Assembly (NCBI GenBank): GCA_937930655.1
Contig: CALHBU010000248.1
Location: 1-37,334, forward strand
Length of the DNA: 37,334 nucleotides
From: an uncultured Acidimicrobiales bacterium
Lineage (GTDB): Bacteria; Actinomycetota; Acidimicrobiia; Acidimicrobiales; SZUA-35
Direction of reading: 5' to 3'
In this document: in pieces, positions 1 through 8,546 of the stretch
How the letters are laid out: each line of letters begins with the position of its first letter
How positions within the stretch are numbered: the first letter of the stretch is position 1
The notes under the pieces: model-generated
Database searches by the model: none
Told to the model about the DNA's origin: nothing
The model's input: only the letters and a program-made list of their open reading frames with translations
Program-made: the position numbers and the translations under genes

Positions 1-472
1 CGGTGCCCCCGGCATCGCTTTCTGCCCGCTGGTTCAGTAGGTAGAAGCCGATGGCGGCGATGGCCAATGGTGCGACGATCTGCCCATCGAGGCCGAAGGT
101 TATGGATCCGAAGGTGAACGAGACGGCAGCGAAGGTCAGAAGGCCGCCGACGACGAGGGAGGCTGGGCTGTCGTTCAAGGCGACGGGTCGAGGATCGCGG
201 TCGGTCTGGTCAGGCAGGAGAACCCACGCCGCCAGATAGAGGAGAATGCCACCACCACTGGCCACGATGGCCAAGAGGACGAAGGCGATTCGAACGAAGA
301 TGGGGTCGATCTTCAGGTAGTCGGCCACCCCGCCGGCCACGCCGCCCAGTGAACCGTCGACTCGTCGACGCAGCCGCCGAATCAAGGGCACTCCGGTTGG
401 GGGAGGGTCAGTGTCAGGTGAGGGACCGAACGATTGATTCGGCGGTTCCTCGGTAAGGGGGTCTTCGGTCAT
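1..472 (-). CDS. PspC-domain membrane protein, truncated at the left window edge (absent from the supplied ORF track)
   Basis: Reverse-strand reading from the CAT at 470-472 gives MTEDPLTEEPPNQSFGPSPDTDPPPTGVPLIRRLRRRVDGSLGGVAGGVADYLKIDPIFVRIAFVLLAIVASGGGILLYLAAWVLLPDQTDRDPRP..., a PspC motif (GGVAGGVADYL..DP..VR) with a following TM; open to the edge. Confidence 0.88.
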   Translation of the reverse strand, partial: MTEDPLTEEPPNQSFGPSPDTDPPPTGVPLIRRLRRRVDGSLGGVAGGVADYLKIDPIFVRIAFVLLAIVASGGGILLYLAAWVLLPDQTDRDPRPVALNDSPASLVVGGLLTFAAVSFTFGSITFGLDGQIVAPLAIAAIGFYLLNQRAESDAGGT

Positions 473-538
473 GAGACAAGTGTCGATCTAACCAGCCAAA
501 CCTTCGATGGGGGGTTCCACCGATCTTTGGCCCGAGAG

Positions 539-567
539 CTCAGGGTACGCTCAGGGTTGTACCTGAT
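539..567 (+). promoter_or_regulatory. Candidate regulator-binding site A: CTCAGGGT-N3-CTCAGGGT-N3-ACCTGAT
   Basis: CTCAGGGT at 539-546 and 550-557 (11-bp phase), ACCTGAT at 561-567 (next 11-bp phase); 37 bp upstream of the kinase ATG at 605. Same elements occur at 2508-2547. Confidence 0.55.
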
Positions 568-604
568 GCTCGAACCAGCGGTCTCGTGCGATCATGGGTA
601 GCTC

Positions 605-1858
605 ATGGTCAGTGCCCCCACCCAGTCCGCAGGCAGCGGGTCGTCGCATTGGCAGATGCCTGTGCCGGACAGCATCGACCGCATTCTTGGTGGGGTCTCG
701 GGTGGAATCGCCCGAGAAGTCGGTCTGGAGACAATTTGGATCCGGTTGTCGTTTGTGGTCCTGTTCGCCATCGGTGGCTGGGGAGGGCTCCTCTACCTGG
801 TGGCCTGGGGCTTCATGGCCCAGATGGAGTACCTCGGTCGGGGGCCGGCGACAGAACCGGTCCCCAAAGGACGCTCGGGACGGCGGAGGGGGATCGGGGC
901 CGGGTTGGTGGTTCTTGCTCTCATCGTCTTCTTCGGCGGCTTGCCAGGAGTGGGGTCAGATCTGATGTGGCCGCTCGGCGTGCTCTTTGCCGGGATACTC
1001 CTGGTTTCTCGACAGGTTGGAACGGCTCGGCTGGCAACCACGGGCGGACGATTTGGCACGCTGCAACTGATCGGTGGGGTCGTGGTGGCTCTGGGCGGCA
1101 TCACGTTGCTTCTGTTCTCGACGTTCGACTCGGGGAACTCCGTCGGAATGGCGGGCATCAGCATCATCGCTGGTGTGATGGTGGCGATCGGCCTGGTCGC
1201 TCTCTCTGCACCGTGGTGGTGGCGGATGGTTCGGGACCTGGACAAGGAACGTCAGGCCCGGATCCGCTCCGACGAGCGGGCCGAGGTCGCCGCCCACCTC
1301 CATGACTCGGTTCTGCAGACCCTCACGTTGATTCAGAAGCAGGGTAACGACCCTCAAACCATGCGGAATCTGGCCCGTCGCCAGGAGCGGGAGTTGCGGA
1401 ACTGGCTCGATCCTGACCGGGCTGACCGATCGGGGCAGAGTGTGCGAGGCCAGTTGGACGAGATGGCCACCGAGGTCGAGGACCTTCACGGTGTGCCAGT
1501 GGAGGTCGTGGTGGTCGGTGACTGCCTGGTGAACGAACCGGTGGCGGCTGCCCTGGCCGCAGCTCGAGAAGCAGCGGTGAATGCAGCCAAGCATTCGGGC
1601 GCGGCGCGAGTGGATGTCTACGCCGAGGTTGCGGAATCGGGCCTCGAGCTGTTCGTGCGAGACACTGGCATCGGTTTCAACGTCGAGGCCATTGCGGCCG
1701 ATCGCAGAGGAGTCCGGGAATCGCTGCAGGGCAGAATGGCTCGAGCTGGTGGATCTGTCACCATCTACAGCGAGCCGGGGGCCGGTACCGAGATCGAAAT
1801 CTCGGTACCCCGTCCCGAAGCAAGCAACCCGACAAACGAAGGACCTAGCGACCAATGA
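605..1858 (+). CDS. PspC-domain sensor histidine kinase (NarL/LiaS type, HisKA_3 + HATPase)
   Basis: N-terminal PspC motif (ILGGVSGGIAREVGLETIWIRLSFVVLFAIGGWGGLLYLVAWGFM), TM segments, HLHDSVLQTL phospho-His box, DTGIGF ATP lid motif; ATGA overlap with the downstream regulator. Confidence 0.92.
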   Translation: MVSAPTQSAGSGSSHWQMPVPDSIDRILGGVSGGIAREVGLETIWIRLSFVVLFAIGGWGGLLYLVAWGFMAQMEYLGRGPATEPVPKGRSGRRRGIGAGLVVLALIVFFGGLPGVGSDLMWPLGVLFAGILLVSRQVGTARLATTGGRFGTLQLIGGVVVALGGITLLLFSTFDSGNSVGMAGISIIAGVMVAIGLVALSAPWWWRMVRDLDKERQARIRSDERAEVAAHLHDSVLQTLTLIQKQGNDPQTMRNLARRQERELRNWLDPDRADRSGQSVRGQLDEMATEVEDLHGVPVEVVVVGDCLVNEPVAAALAAAREAAVNAAKHSGAARVDVYAEVAESGLELFVRDTGIGFNVEAIAADRRGVRESLQGRMARAGGSVTIYSEPGAGTEIEISVPRPEASNPTNEGPSDQ

Positions 1859-2496
1859 CCTACCAACCAACGGTGGTCCTGGTGGACGACCACGACCTTG
1901 TGAGGGCCGGTGTTCGAGCCGAACTGGGCAACCGGGTGCATGTGGTGGCCGAAGCCGGCGATGTTCACGAGGCAGTCGATGCCATCATCGATCGTCACCC
2001 CGATGTTGTTCTGCTGGACGTGCACTTGCCGTCGGGCACCGGCGCCGATGTCATCGCCGGGGTCCTGGCTCGTGGCGGGGAAACCAAGTTCTTGGCTCTC
2101 TCGGTCTCGGATGCCCCAGACGATGTCATCTCGGTGATTCGGGCCGGAGCCCGGGGCTATGTGACCAAGGCCATCAAGGGAGAAGAGTTGGTCGATGCGG
2201 TCATTCGCGTTGCTGAAGGCGACGCCGTCTTTTCCCCTCGTCTCGCTGGCTTTGTGATCGATGCCTTCTCGGCCGCCATCCCTGAGCCGGTCGACCCTGA
2301 GCTCGATCTGCTGTCTCCCCGTGAACAGGAGGTCATGCGGCTTCTGGCCCGGGGCTACGCGTACAAGGAGATAGCCCGTCGCCTGACGATCTCTATCAAG
2401 ACGGTCGAGACCCACTCGTCTAGCGTGTTGCGAAAGCTCCAGCTCTCCAGCCGACACGAGCTCAGCAATTGGGCCGCACGTCGTCGCATCGTCTGA
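1855..2496 (+). CDS. LuxR/NarL-family response regulator
   Basis: REC motifs VLVDDHDLVRAG, VVLLDVHLPSGTG, K in YVTKAIKGEEL; LuxR HTH LSPREQEVMRLLARGYAYKEIARRLTISIKTVETHSSSVLRKL. Confidence 0.95.
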   Translation: MTYQPTVVLVDDHDLVRAGVRAELGNRVHVVAEAGDVHEAVDAIIDRHPDVVLLDVHLPSGTGADVIAGVLARGGETKFLALSVSDAPDDVISVIRAGARGYVTKAIKGEELVDAVIRVAEGDAVFSPRLAGFVIDAFSAAIPEPVDPELDLLSPREQEVMRLLARGYAYKEIARRLTISIKTVETHSSSVLRKLQLSSRHELSNWAARRRIV

Positions 2497-2538
2497 CCCC
2501 TAGTCTCCTCAGGGTGAGCTCAGGGTTGGTTAGGGGTC
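2495..2538. repeat. 8-bp inverted repeat GACCCCTA...TAGGGGTC spanning the regulator stop codon and enclosing the CTCAGGGT repeats
   Basis: GACCCCTA at 2495-2502, TAGGGGTC at 2531-2538, 28-nt spacer; perfect complement. Confidence 0.45.
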
Positions 2539-2547
2539 ACACCTGAT
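2508..2547 (+). promoter_or_regulatory. Candidate regulator-binding site B: CTCAGGGT-N3-CTCAGGGT-N3-(TTAGGGGT)-N3-ACCTGAT
   Basis: CTCAGGGT at 2508-2515 and 2519-2526, degenerate copy TTAGGGGT at 2530-2537, ACCTGAT at 2541-2547; every element on an 11-bp phase; 34 bp upstream of the likely ABC ATPase ATG (2582). Confidence 0.55.
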
Positions 2548-2581
2548 TCCGGGCCGCCGCTTGGTCATTGACACTGGCGGC

Positions 2582-3397
2582 ATGGACCGAAACACGCAAA
2601 CAACTCCGTCTCCCGTCGCCGACCACCGCCTTCCCCTGATCTCAGCCCGGGGTGTCACCAAGACCTATCGAAGCGGTGACGTCGAAGTGCGGGCCCTCGC
2701 CGGTATCGATCTCGATATCGATGCCGGGGAGTTCCTCGTCATCATGGGTCCTTCTGGCAACGGCAAGTCGACCCTGCTCAACTGCCTTTCCGGTATTGAT
2801 GAGATCGATGCCGGCTCGGTTGTGATCGATGGCGAGGACATCCACCAGCTGTCGGACCGGGCTCGAACGGCCCATCGGGCTGCTCGGATGGGCTTCGTGT
2901 TTCAGAGCTTCAATCTCATTCCCGTCCTTAGCGCTGCCGAGAACGTCGAACTGCCCCTTCTCGCGGCTGGCGCCAAGCCAAAGACGGCCAGGGCTCGAGC
3001 TGAGGACTTGCTGGAACGAGTGGGCCTTGGAAGTCGGGCCGGTCACCGGCCAAATGAGCTCTCCGGTGGTGAGCAGCAGCGGGTTGCCGTCGCTCGTTCA
3101 CTGGTTTCGGAACCAGCGGTCGTATGGGCCGATGAGCCGACCGGCAATCTTGACAGCGAGACCGCAGCCCAGATCCTCCAGCTCTTCCGGGAGGTCAATC
3201 GCAGTGGCCAGACGATGGTGATCGTCACCCATGACCACACGATCGGCGCCAACGCTGACCGGTTGGTGGAGGTCAGGGACGGTCGTGTCGCCAGCCAGGT
3301 TCGACAGACCGAGCCAGTGATGGATGTTTTAACAACGGCCTCGTCTCAGCTGGGCTCAGCCGAACTGGTCGAGTGCGCCGAAGGAACGATCCAATGA
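2582..3397 (+). CDS. ABC transporter ATP-binding protein, MacB/LolD family
   Basis: Walker A GPSGNGKST, signature LSGGEQQRVAVARSL, Walker B VVWADEPTGNLDS. ORF opens at 2561; ATG at 2582 preferred. Confidence 0.93.
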   Translation: MDRNTQTTPSPVADHRLPLISARGVTKTYRSGDVEVRALAGIDLDIDAGEFLVIMGPSGNGKSTLLNCLSGIDEIDAGSVVIDGEDIHQLSDRARTAHRAARMGFVFQSFNLIPVLSAAENVELPLLAAGAKPKTARARAEDLLERVGLGSRAGHRPNELSGGEQQRVAVARSLVSEPAVVWADEPTGNLDSETAAQILQLFREVNRSGQTMVIVTHDHTIGANADRLVEVRDGRVASQVRQTEPVMDVLTTASSQLGSAELVECAEGTIQ

Positions 3398-6225
3398 CCT
3401 TCCTCGCCCTCATAGTTCTGGCCGTGCTTGTGCCACTAGCTCTGTTCGATCTCCTCTTCGCCCCAACGGTCCGCCGGTTGGGTTTACGCAATGTTGTCCG
3501 TCGACGAGGAGAAGCCGCTCTGGTTATCGGTGGCTCCATGCTCGCCACTGCCCTCATCGTCGCCTCCATGGTGGTGGGGGACAGCTTCGGCTCGTCAATT
3601 CGCAACCTGGCCCAGGACGGTTGGGGACCCATCGACGAGCTCGTCATCGTCGAGGACTCCGACCTCTTCGATGCCACGTACGCCACCGTGCGAGACGAGG
3701 TGAGCCCCATAGATGGTGTTCAGCAAGTTCGCCGGGCCGACGTAGCTATCGGTGGGCTCGGCCAGGGAGCAGCGGCCGAACCGAACATCAACCTGTTTGC
3801 TGCCGACCTATCCGATCTCAGCTCCTTCGGTGGCGATGCGTCGGCCACCGGCTTCGGATCGTTGAGCGAGGACCTTGCTGCTGATGAGATTGTTCTGAAC
3901 AGTCGCCTCGCTGAGTCTCTGAACGTGAGGGAGGGTTCGCTCCTGGACGTCTACGCCGAAGGAACGAGCCACCGCTTCACGGTGGCTGCTGTTGTCGAGC
4001 CTGCCGGTATGGCCGGGCTCATGGAAGCAGTGGTCGGTTCTGGGGTGCTCGATGTCGTCCTGCCATCGACTGGCGACAGCACCATCCAGTCATTCGTCAT
4101 CGTGTCGAACGCCGGCGATGTCTATGGAGGGGCGGAAAGAACCGATTCGGTTGTTGAGTCGATGGAAGTCGCCCTCGGGCTTGAAGGCCCACGACAAAGC
4201 GACGTCGGAGACGAGCCAATCCAGATTGAGGCCGTCAAGCAGGGCCTGCTTGAGGACGCTGAGTTCGAAGCAGCGGACACCAAGAGCTTGTTCGGGACCA
4301 TCGGCGGCTTCAGCGTGGCCGCCGGCATCTTGCTGGTGATCAACCTGTTCGTCATGCTGGCCGCCGAACGCAAGACCGAACTCGGCGTGTTACGGGCGGT
4401 TGGTATGAAGCGGGGTCACATTCTCCGCTCCTTCGCTCTTGAGGGTTTCGTGTACGGGGTCTTGGCCGCATCTGTCGGTGCTGTGTTGGGCATCGGGGTC
4501 GGCGCACTTGTGATGCGATGGTCGGCCAACACCCTCGACAACGGTGATGGCTTTGCTCTTTCCCTCTCTGTGGTGCCGGGAAGTGTTCTGGCCGGTGCTG
4601 CCATCGGCCTGGCCATAAGCCAATTGACCGTGGTGCTCACCAGCGTTCGTATCACCAAACTCAACATCGTTGCCGCCCTGAAGGATCTGCCTGATGTGAT
4701 CGGTGCCGAGCAGCGGCGTCGCACGCTGTGGTTCGGCCTTGCCGCCATGGCATTGGGAGCCGGGCTGTTTGCCGCCTTCAACTCAACGCCGTTCGTCGCC
4801 ATGATCGCTCCGGTGATTCTGATCGTCGGTGCTATCCCGGTTCTCGGCCGGTTCCTGCCGGCTCGGCCGGTGACCATCGTGCTCAGCGCTGTGGCTATCG
4901 GCTGGCCGGCCATGGTCCTCGGCCTGATGCCAGACACAATGAACGATCCCGACATCAGCATCTTTCTCCTTCAGGGCATCCTGATGGTCGGGCTGGCCAC
5001 CGTGCTGGTAGCCGCCCTTCGACCGCTGTGGTTGGCCATCGCCGGTGCTGTCAGCGGTGGCGGCGTCGCCATGCGACTGGGGTTAGCCCATCCTTTGGCC
5101 CGGCCCGCTCGAACCGCGTTGCTCGTCGCCATGTACTCACTGGTGATCTTCACCGTCACCTTCATGGCGGTCATGAACTCGGTGTTCAGCGCCTCGACCC
5201 CAGACATGGCCACCCGAGCAGGCGGCGACTACGACTTCGTAGTCGACAGCAACCCTGGCTCGGGCCTGACAGCCGCTGAACTGCAAGCCAGGAACGACAT
5301 TGACACCGTGGCCACCGTTCTGCGAGGAGGCATTCAGTCGGTCAGAACTACCGACGACGGCGACGAGGAAATCGACGGTGCCGCCGCATCGTTTCTCCCG
5401 GCCGACTTCAACCAGGTCGCTCCGCCCGAGCTCGTCGCTCGCTCGTCCGAGTACGGAAGTGACGAGGAGGCGTGGGAAGCAGTGCTCGCCCCCGACGCAA
5501 ACCTGCCCGCCGTTGTCGTACCTGACTGGTGGGAGGCGGACGCAGGAGCGACGATTCAACTGTTGGATAGCAACGGGAACGAGGTGGATGCGGTGGTTGC
5601 TGGCATCACCGACCTCCAATGGCTGGTCGATGGCGGGGTCTTGCTCTCGGCCGATCTGGCCCCGACGTTCGAGCCCGATGTCCTGTATGTCCGTTTCTAC
5701 GCAGTGGTCGCCGATGGTGTTGATCCTGACCAGGCGGTTCGAGCCTTGGAGTCCGATGAAATCCGACGCGGTGTTGATGCGAGCTCTTTCCTGGCTGAAG
5801 CTCAGGCCGAGGCTGCTGGCCAAGAGGCATTCATAACCATCCTTCAGGGGTACCTGGGCTTCGGGTTGCTCATCGGCATCGCTGGGCTCGGCGTGGTGCT
5901 GGCCCGAGCGATTAGGGAACGTCGGCGCCAGATCGGCATGATGAGGGCCGTTGGCTTCAATGGCTCGACTATGCGATCGGCGTTCGTCTTCGAAGCCCTC
6001 TTCATCGGTGTTCAAGGCGTGGTCCTGGGAATCGGCCTTGGCCTGTTGAGTGCCTGGCAGACCCTGACCCGCTCGACCGCATTCGAGGAAGGGCTGACCT
6101 TTGCTGTGCCGACACTGTGGCTGATCGGCCTGGCCGCGGTGTGCGTCGTTGCGTCATTGGGCGCTTCGCTCGCACCGGCTATCCGGTCGGGGCGAATCGC
6201 TCCGGCGGTCGCGCTGCGCCACTGA
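3394..6225 (+). CDS. ABC transporter permease, MacB/FtsX-like, two FtsX domains
   Basis: ATGA overlap with the ATPase; FtsX-type repeats (ERKTELGVLRAVGMKRGHILRSFALEGFVYGVLAA and ERRRQIGMMRAVGFNGSTMRSAFVFEALFIGVQGVVLG). The ORF-track start at 3373 is probably too early. Confidence 0.92.
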   Translation: MTFLALIVLAVLVPLALFDLLFAPTVRRLGLRNVVRRRGEAALVIGGSMLATALIVASMVVGDSFGSSIRNLAQDGWGPIDELVIVEDSDLFDATYATVRDEVSPIDGVQQVRRADVAIGGLGQGAAAEPNINLFAADLSDLSSFGGDASATGFGSLSEDLAADEIVLNSRLAESLNVREGSLLDVYAEGTSHRFTVAAVVEPAGMAGLMEAVVGSGVLDVVLPSTGDSTIQSFVIVSNAGDVYGGAERTDSVVESMEVALGLEGPRQSDVGDEPIQIEAVKQGLLEDAEFEAADTKSLFGTIGGFSVAAGILLVINLFVMLAAERKTELGVLRAVGMKRGHILRSFALEGFVYGVLAASVGAVLGIGVGALVMRWSANTLDNGDGFALSLSVVPGSVLAGAAIGLAISQLTVVLTSVRITKLNIVAALKDLPDVIGAEQRRRTLWFGLAAMALGAGLFAAFNSTPFVAMIAPVILIVGAIPVLGRFLPARPVTIVLSAVAIGWPAMVLGLMPDTMNDPDISIFLLQGILMVGLATVLVAALRPLWLAIAGAVSGGGVAMRLGLAHPLARPARTALLVAMYSLVIFTVTFMAVMNSVFSASTPDMATRAGGDYDFVVDSNPGSGLTAAELQARNDIDTVATVLRGGIQSVRTTDDGDEEIDGAAASFLPADFNQVAPPELVARSSEYGSDEEAWEAVLAPDANLPAVVVPDWWEADAGATIQLLDSNGNEVDAVVAGITDLQWLVDGGVLLSADLAPTFEPDVLYVRFYAVVADGVDPDQAVRALESDEIRRGVDASSFLAEAQAEAAGQEAFITILQGYLGFGLLIGIAGLGVVLARAIRERRRQIGMMRAVGFNGSTMRSAFVFEALFIGVQGVVLGIGLGLLSAWQTLTRSTAFEEGLTFAVPTLWLIGLAAVCVVASLGASLAPAIRSGRIAPAVALRH

Positions 6226-6262
6226 GGCAGAGCCACTGCGCCACTGGGGAACGTGCGTCGAG

Positions 6263-6300
6263 GGCTCGAACATGGCTACGTTCGCAGCCATGTTCGAGCC
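6263..6300 (+). promoter_or_regulatory. Perfect 15-bp inverted repeat (8-nt loop) over the nudC-like translation start region
   Basis: GGCTCGAACATGGCT (6263-6277) / ACGTTCGC loop / AGCCATGTTCGAGCC (6286-6300). Candidate start codons at 6272 and 6290 lie in the two arms. Confidence 0.6.
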
Positions 6301-7099
6301 TCTGGTCAGTCTCCCCGAGAATTCACCCGCCGTCGAAGGTCGCTGGTTCCTGGTCGATGAGCGTCAGCAAATCCTGTTGCTCGACGGGCAGATTCCGGTC
6401 GGCTCCGAACCGCCGGTCGGCAACGGCACCTCAACGCAGCACCTGTTGGGCGTCGACGATGGCACACCGATCTGGGCCGTTCGCGCTTCGTCAGGGTTCG
6501 ACGACCCTGAAGACGCCGAATGGGTGAACCTCCGGGCCCTCTTTGGTCGGATTCCCGAACCCGAATGGGCGTTGGCCGGTCGGGCGTCGCAGGTTCTGAT
6601 GTGGGACCGAGACCATCAGTTCTGTGGCCGCTGCGGAAGCAAGAACCAGCCGCACCCCAGCGATCGGGCGTTGGTGTGCCCTGACTGCAAGCTCATGTCC
6701 TTCCCCCGAATCTCGCCGGCGGTGATCATGCTGGTCGAACGAGACGACGGCAAGGCGCTTTTGGCCTGGGGAGCACAGTTCCCTGGAAGGTTCTTCAGCG
6801 CCCTTGCCGGCTTTGTTGAGCCGGGAGAGAGCCTCGAAGAATGCGTGGCCAGAGAGGTGAAGGAGGAAGTCGGCATCGAGGTCGACAACATCCGTTACTT
6901 CGGCAGCCAGCCCTGGCCGTTCCCTCATTCCATGATGATCGGCTTCCAGGCCCGCTACGTCAGTGGCGACCTGGTGCTACAGGAAGAGGAGATTGTCGAG
7001 GCCGGATGGTACGGACCCGACGACCTCCCACCCGTGCCCAAAGGTGGGATGTCGATCGCCGGATGGCTGATCGAAGACTGGCTGAAGCGAGTGAGCTGA
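6272..7099 (+). CDS. nudC: NAD(+)/NADH pyrophosphatase, NudC-like Nudix hydrolase
   Basis: Zinc ribbon CGRCGSKNQPHPSDRALVCPDC followed by FPRISPAVI and Nudix box GFVEPGESLEECVAREVKEEVGIEV; SQPWPFPHSMMIGF matches the NudC SQPWPFP motif. Start may be 6272 or 6290. Confidence 0.92.
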   Translation: MATFAAMFEPLVSLPENSPAVEGRWFLVDERQQILLLDGQIPVGSEPPVGNGTSTQHLLGVDDGTPIWAVRASSGFDDPEDAEWVNLRALFGRIPEPEWALAGRASQVLMWDRDHQFCGRCGSKNQPHPSDRALVCPDCKLMSFPRISPAVIMLVERDDGKALLAWGAQFPGRFFSALAGFVEPGESLEECVAREVKEEVGIEVDNIRYFGSQPWPFPHSMMIGFQARYVSGDLVLQEEEIVEAGWYGPDDLPPVPKGGMSIAGWLIEDWLKRVS

Positions 7100-7114
7100 G
7101 ACTCTCGAACCGGG

Positions 7115-7315
7115 CTATTCCTTGGACGCGACAGCGTTTGGCGTGACGTTCATCTTTGGCTCGTACTCGGCTGCCTCCACTGCTGACTGGTCCTTACCCT
7201 GGCTGGCCCGCATCTCCGTCCGGCAGGACTCACACGGACCGTAGAAGCGCTCGGTCACCGACTGTTCACAACGGGGGCATGTCAGTTCGATATCCGGGGC
7301 GTCGGGGATGGTCAT
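7115..7315 (-). CDS. Small zinc-ribbon protein of unknown function
   Basis: MTIPDAPDIELTCPRCEQSVTERFYGPCESCRTEMRASQGKDQ..., two CxxC pairs; start at the CAT 7313-7315. Confidence 0.7.
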   Translation of the reverse strand: MTIPDAPDIELTCPRCEQSVTERFYGPCESCRTEMRASQGKDQSAVEAAEYEPKMNVTPNAVASKE

Positions 7316-7358
7316 GTCGGCCAAGGTACTCGTTCCTACCGACTGGTACGGTCTGAGC

Positions 7359-8546
7359 GTGGCTTCACTGGTGCTCGAAGATGTCAACAAGATTTATCCC
7401 AATGGCTATCAGGCCATCACCGATCTGAATCTGGAGATTGAAGACGGTGAGTTCCTGGTGCTCGTAGGCCCATCGGGCTGCGGCAAGTCGACTGCTCTAC
7501 GAATGATGGCCGGGCTCGAGGAGATCTCGGGCGGCAAGTTGTCGATCGGCGATCAGGTGGTCAATGACGTACATCCGAAGGACCGCGACATCGCCATGGT
7601 CTTTCAGAACTACGCCCTTTACCCCCACATGACGGTGGCCGAGAACATCGGGTTCGCCCTGAAACTGGCCAAGGTGCCAAAGGCCGAGATCGCCGACCGA
7701 GTGGCAAAGGCGGCCAGCATTCTGGACCTCACCGAGAACCTCAGTCGGAAGCCAGGTCAGCTGTCCGGTGGTCAGCGCCAGCGGGTGGCGATGGGACGGG
7801 CCATCGTCCGTCAACCCAAGGCCTTCCTCATGGACGAGCCGCTCTCCAATCTTGACGCAAAGTTGCGGGTCCAGATGCGGGCTGAGATTGCTGGTCTCCA
7901 GCGGAACCTTGGCGTCACGACCGTGTACGTCACCCACGACCAGGTGGAAGCCATGACCATGGGGGACCGAGTGGCGGTGCTCAAGCGGGGCCTCCTCCAG
8001 CAGGTCGATACGCCCCAGAATCTCTACGATGCTCCCGACAACGTGTTCGTTGCTGGCTTCATCGGGTCGCCATCGATGAACCTGATGGTTGGCAAGCTCG
8101 GCACCGATATGAAAAGTCCCACCGTCACCCTCGGCAGCCAAACACTTGCCGTCGACAAAGGCCTGGTCGACTCCAAGCCAGCCCTGGCGGCCTACGCCGG
8201 TCGCGAGCTGGTGGTCGGTGTCCGGCCCGAGGACCTCTCCGATGCTGCCATGGAACCGGAAGCTCCCGCTGACCGCCGACTTCAGAGCACGCTAAGCCTG
8301 ATGGAGTCGCTTGGTTCGGAGATCATCGCCCATTTTCCGCTCGACGTGGAGCCGTTCGCCATCATGGACGCCGAGTTCGAGGGTGAGGATGCGGTCGAAG
8401 CAGTCAGAGTAGAAGGCAAGGCTGTGTACGTCGCCAGGGTCAGCCCTCGGTCGAACATCGCTATCGATCAAGAGGTCGAGATCGTTGTCGACACCGCAAG
8501 GCTTCATTTCTTCGACACCGCGTCGGGACAGGCCATCCGGGACTGA
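7359..8546 (+). CDS. ABC transporter ATP-binding protein, sugar-importer MalK/UgpC/MsiK-like, orphan
   Basis: GTG start; Walker A GPSGCGKST, LSGGQRQRVAMGRAIVRQPKAFLMDEPLSNLDAKLR, VTHDQVEAMTMGDRVAVL, C-terminal TOBE-like region; no permease genes adjacent. Confidence 0.92.
   Translation: MASLVLEDVNKIYPNGYQAITDLNLEIEDGEFLVLVGPSGCGKSTALRMMAGLEEISGGKLSIGDQVVNDVHPKDRDIAMVFQNYALYPHMTVAENIGFALKLAKVPKAEIADRVAKAASILDLTENLSRKPGQLSGGQRQRVAMGRAIVRQPKAFLMDEPLSNLDAKLRVQMRAEIAGLQRNLGVTTVYVTHDQVEAMTMGDRVAVLKRGLLQQVDTPQNLYDAPDNVFVAGFIGSPSMNLMVGKLGTDMKSPTVTLGSQTLAVDKGLVDSKPALAAYAGRELVVGVRPEDLSDAAMEPEAPADRRLQSTLSLMESLGSEIIAHFPLDVEPFAIMDAEFEGEDAVEAVRVEGKAVYVARVSPRSNIAIDQEVEIVVDTARLHFFDTASGQAIRD

Noticed and set aside
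956-1870. 304-aa minus-strand ORF
   Set aside because: Shadow of the PspC-histidine kinase gene; His/Arg/Ser-rich composition, no domain.
5137-6015. 292-aa minus-strand ORF
   Set aside because: Antisense to the FtsX-like permease; no domain signature.
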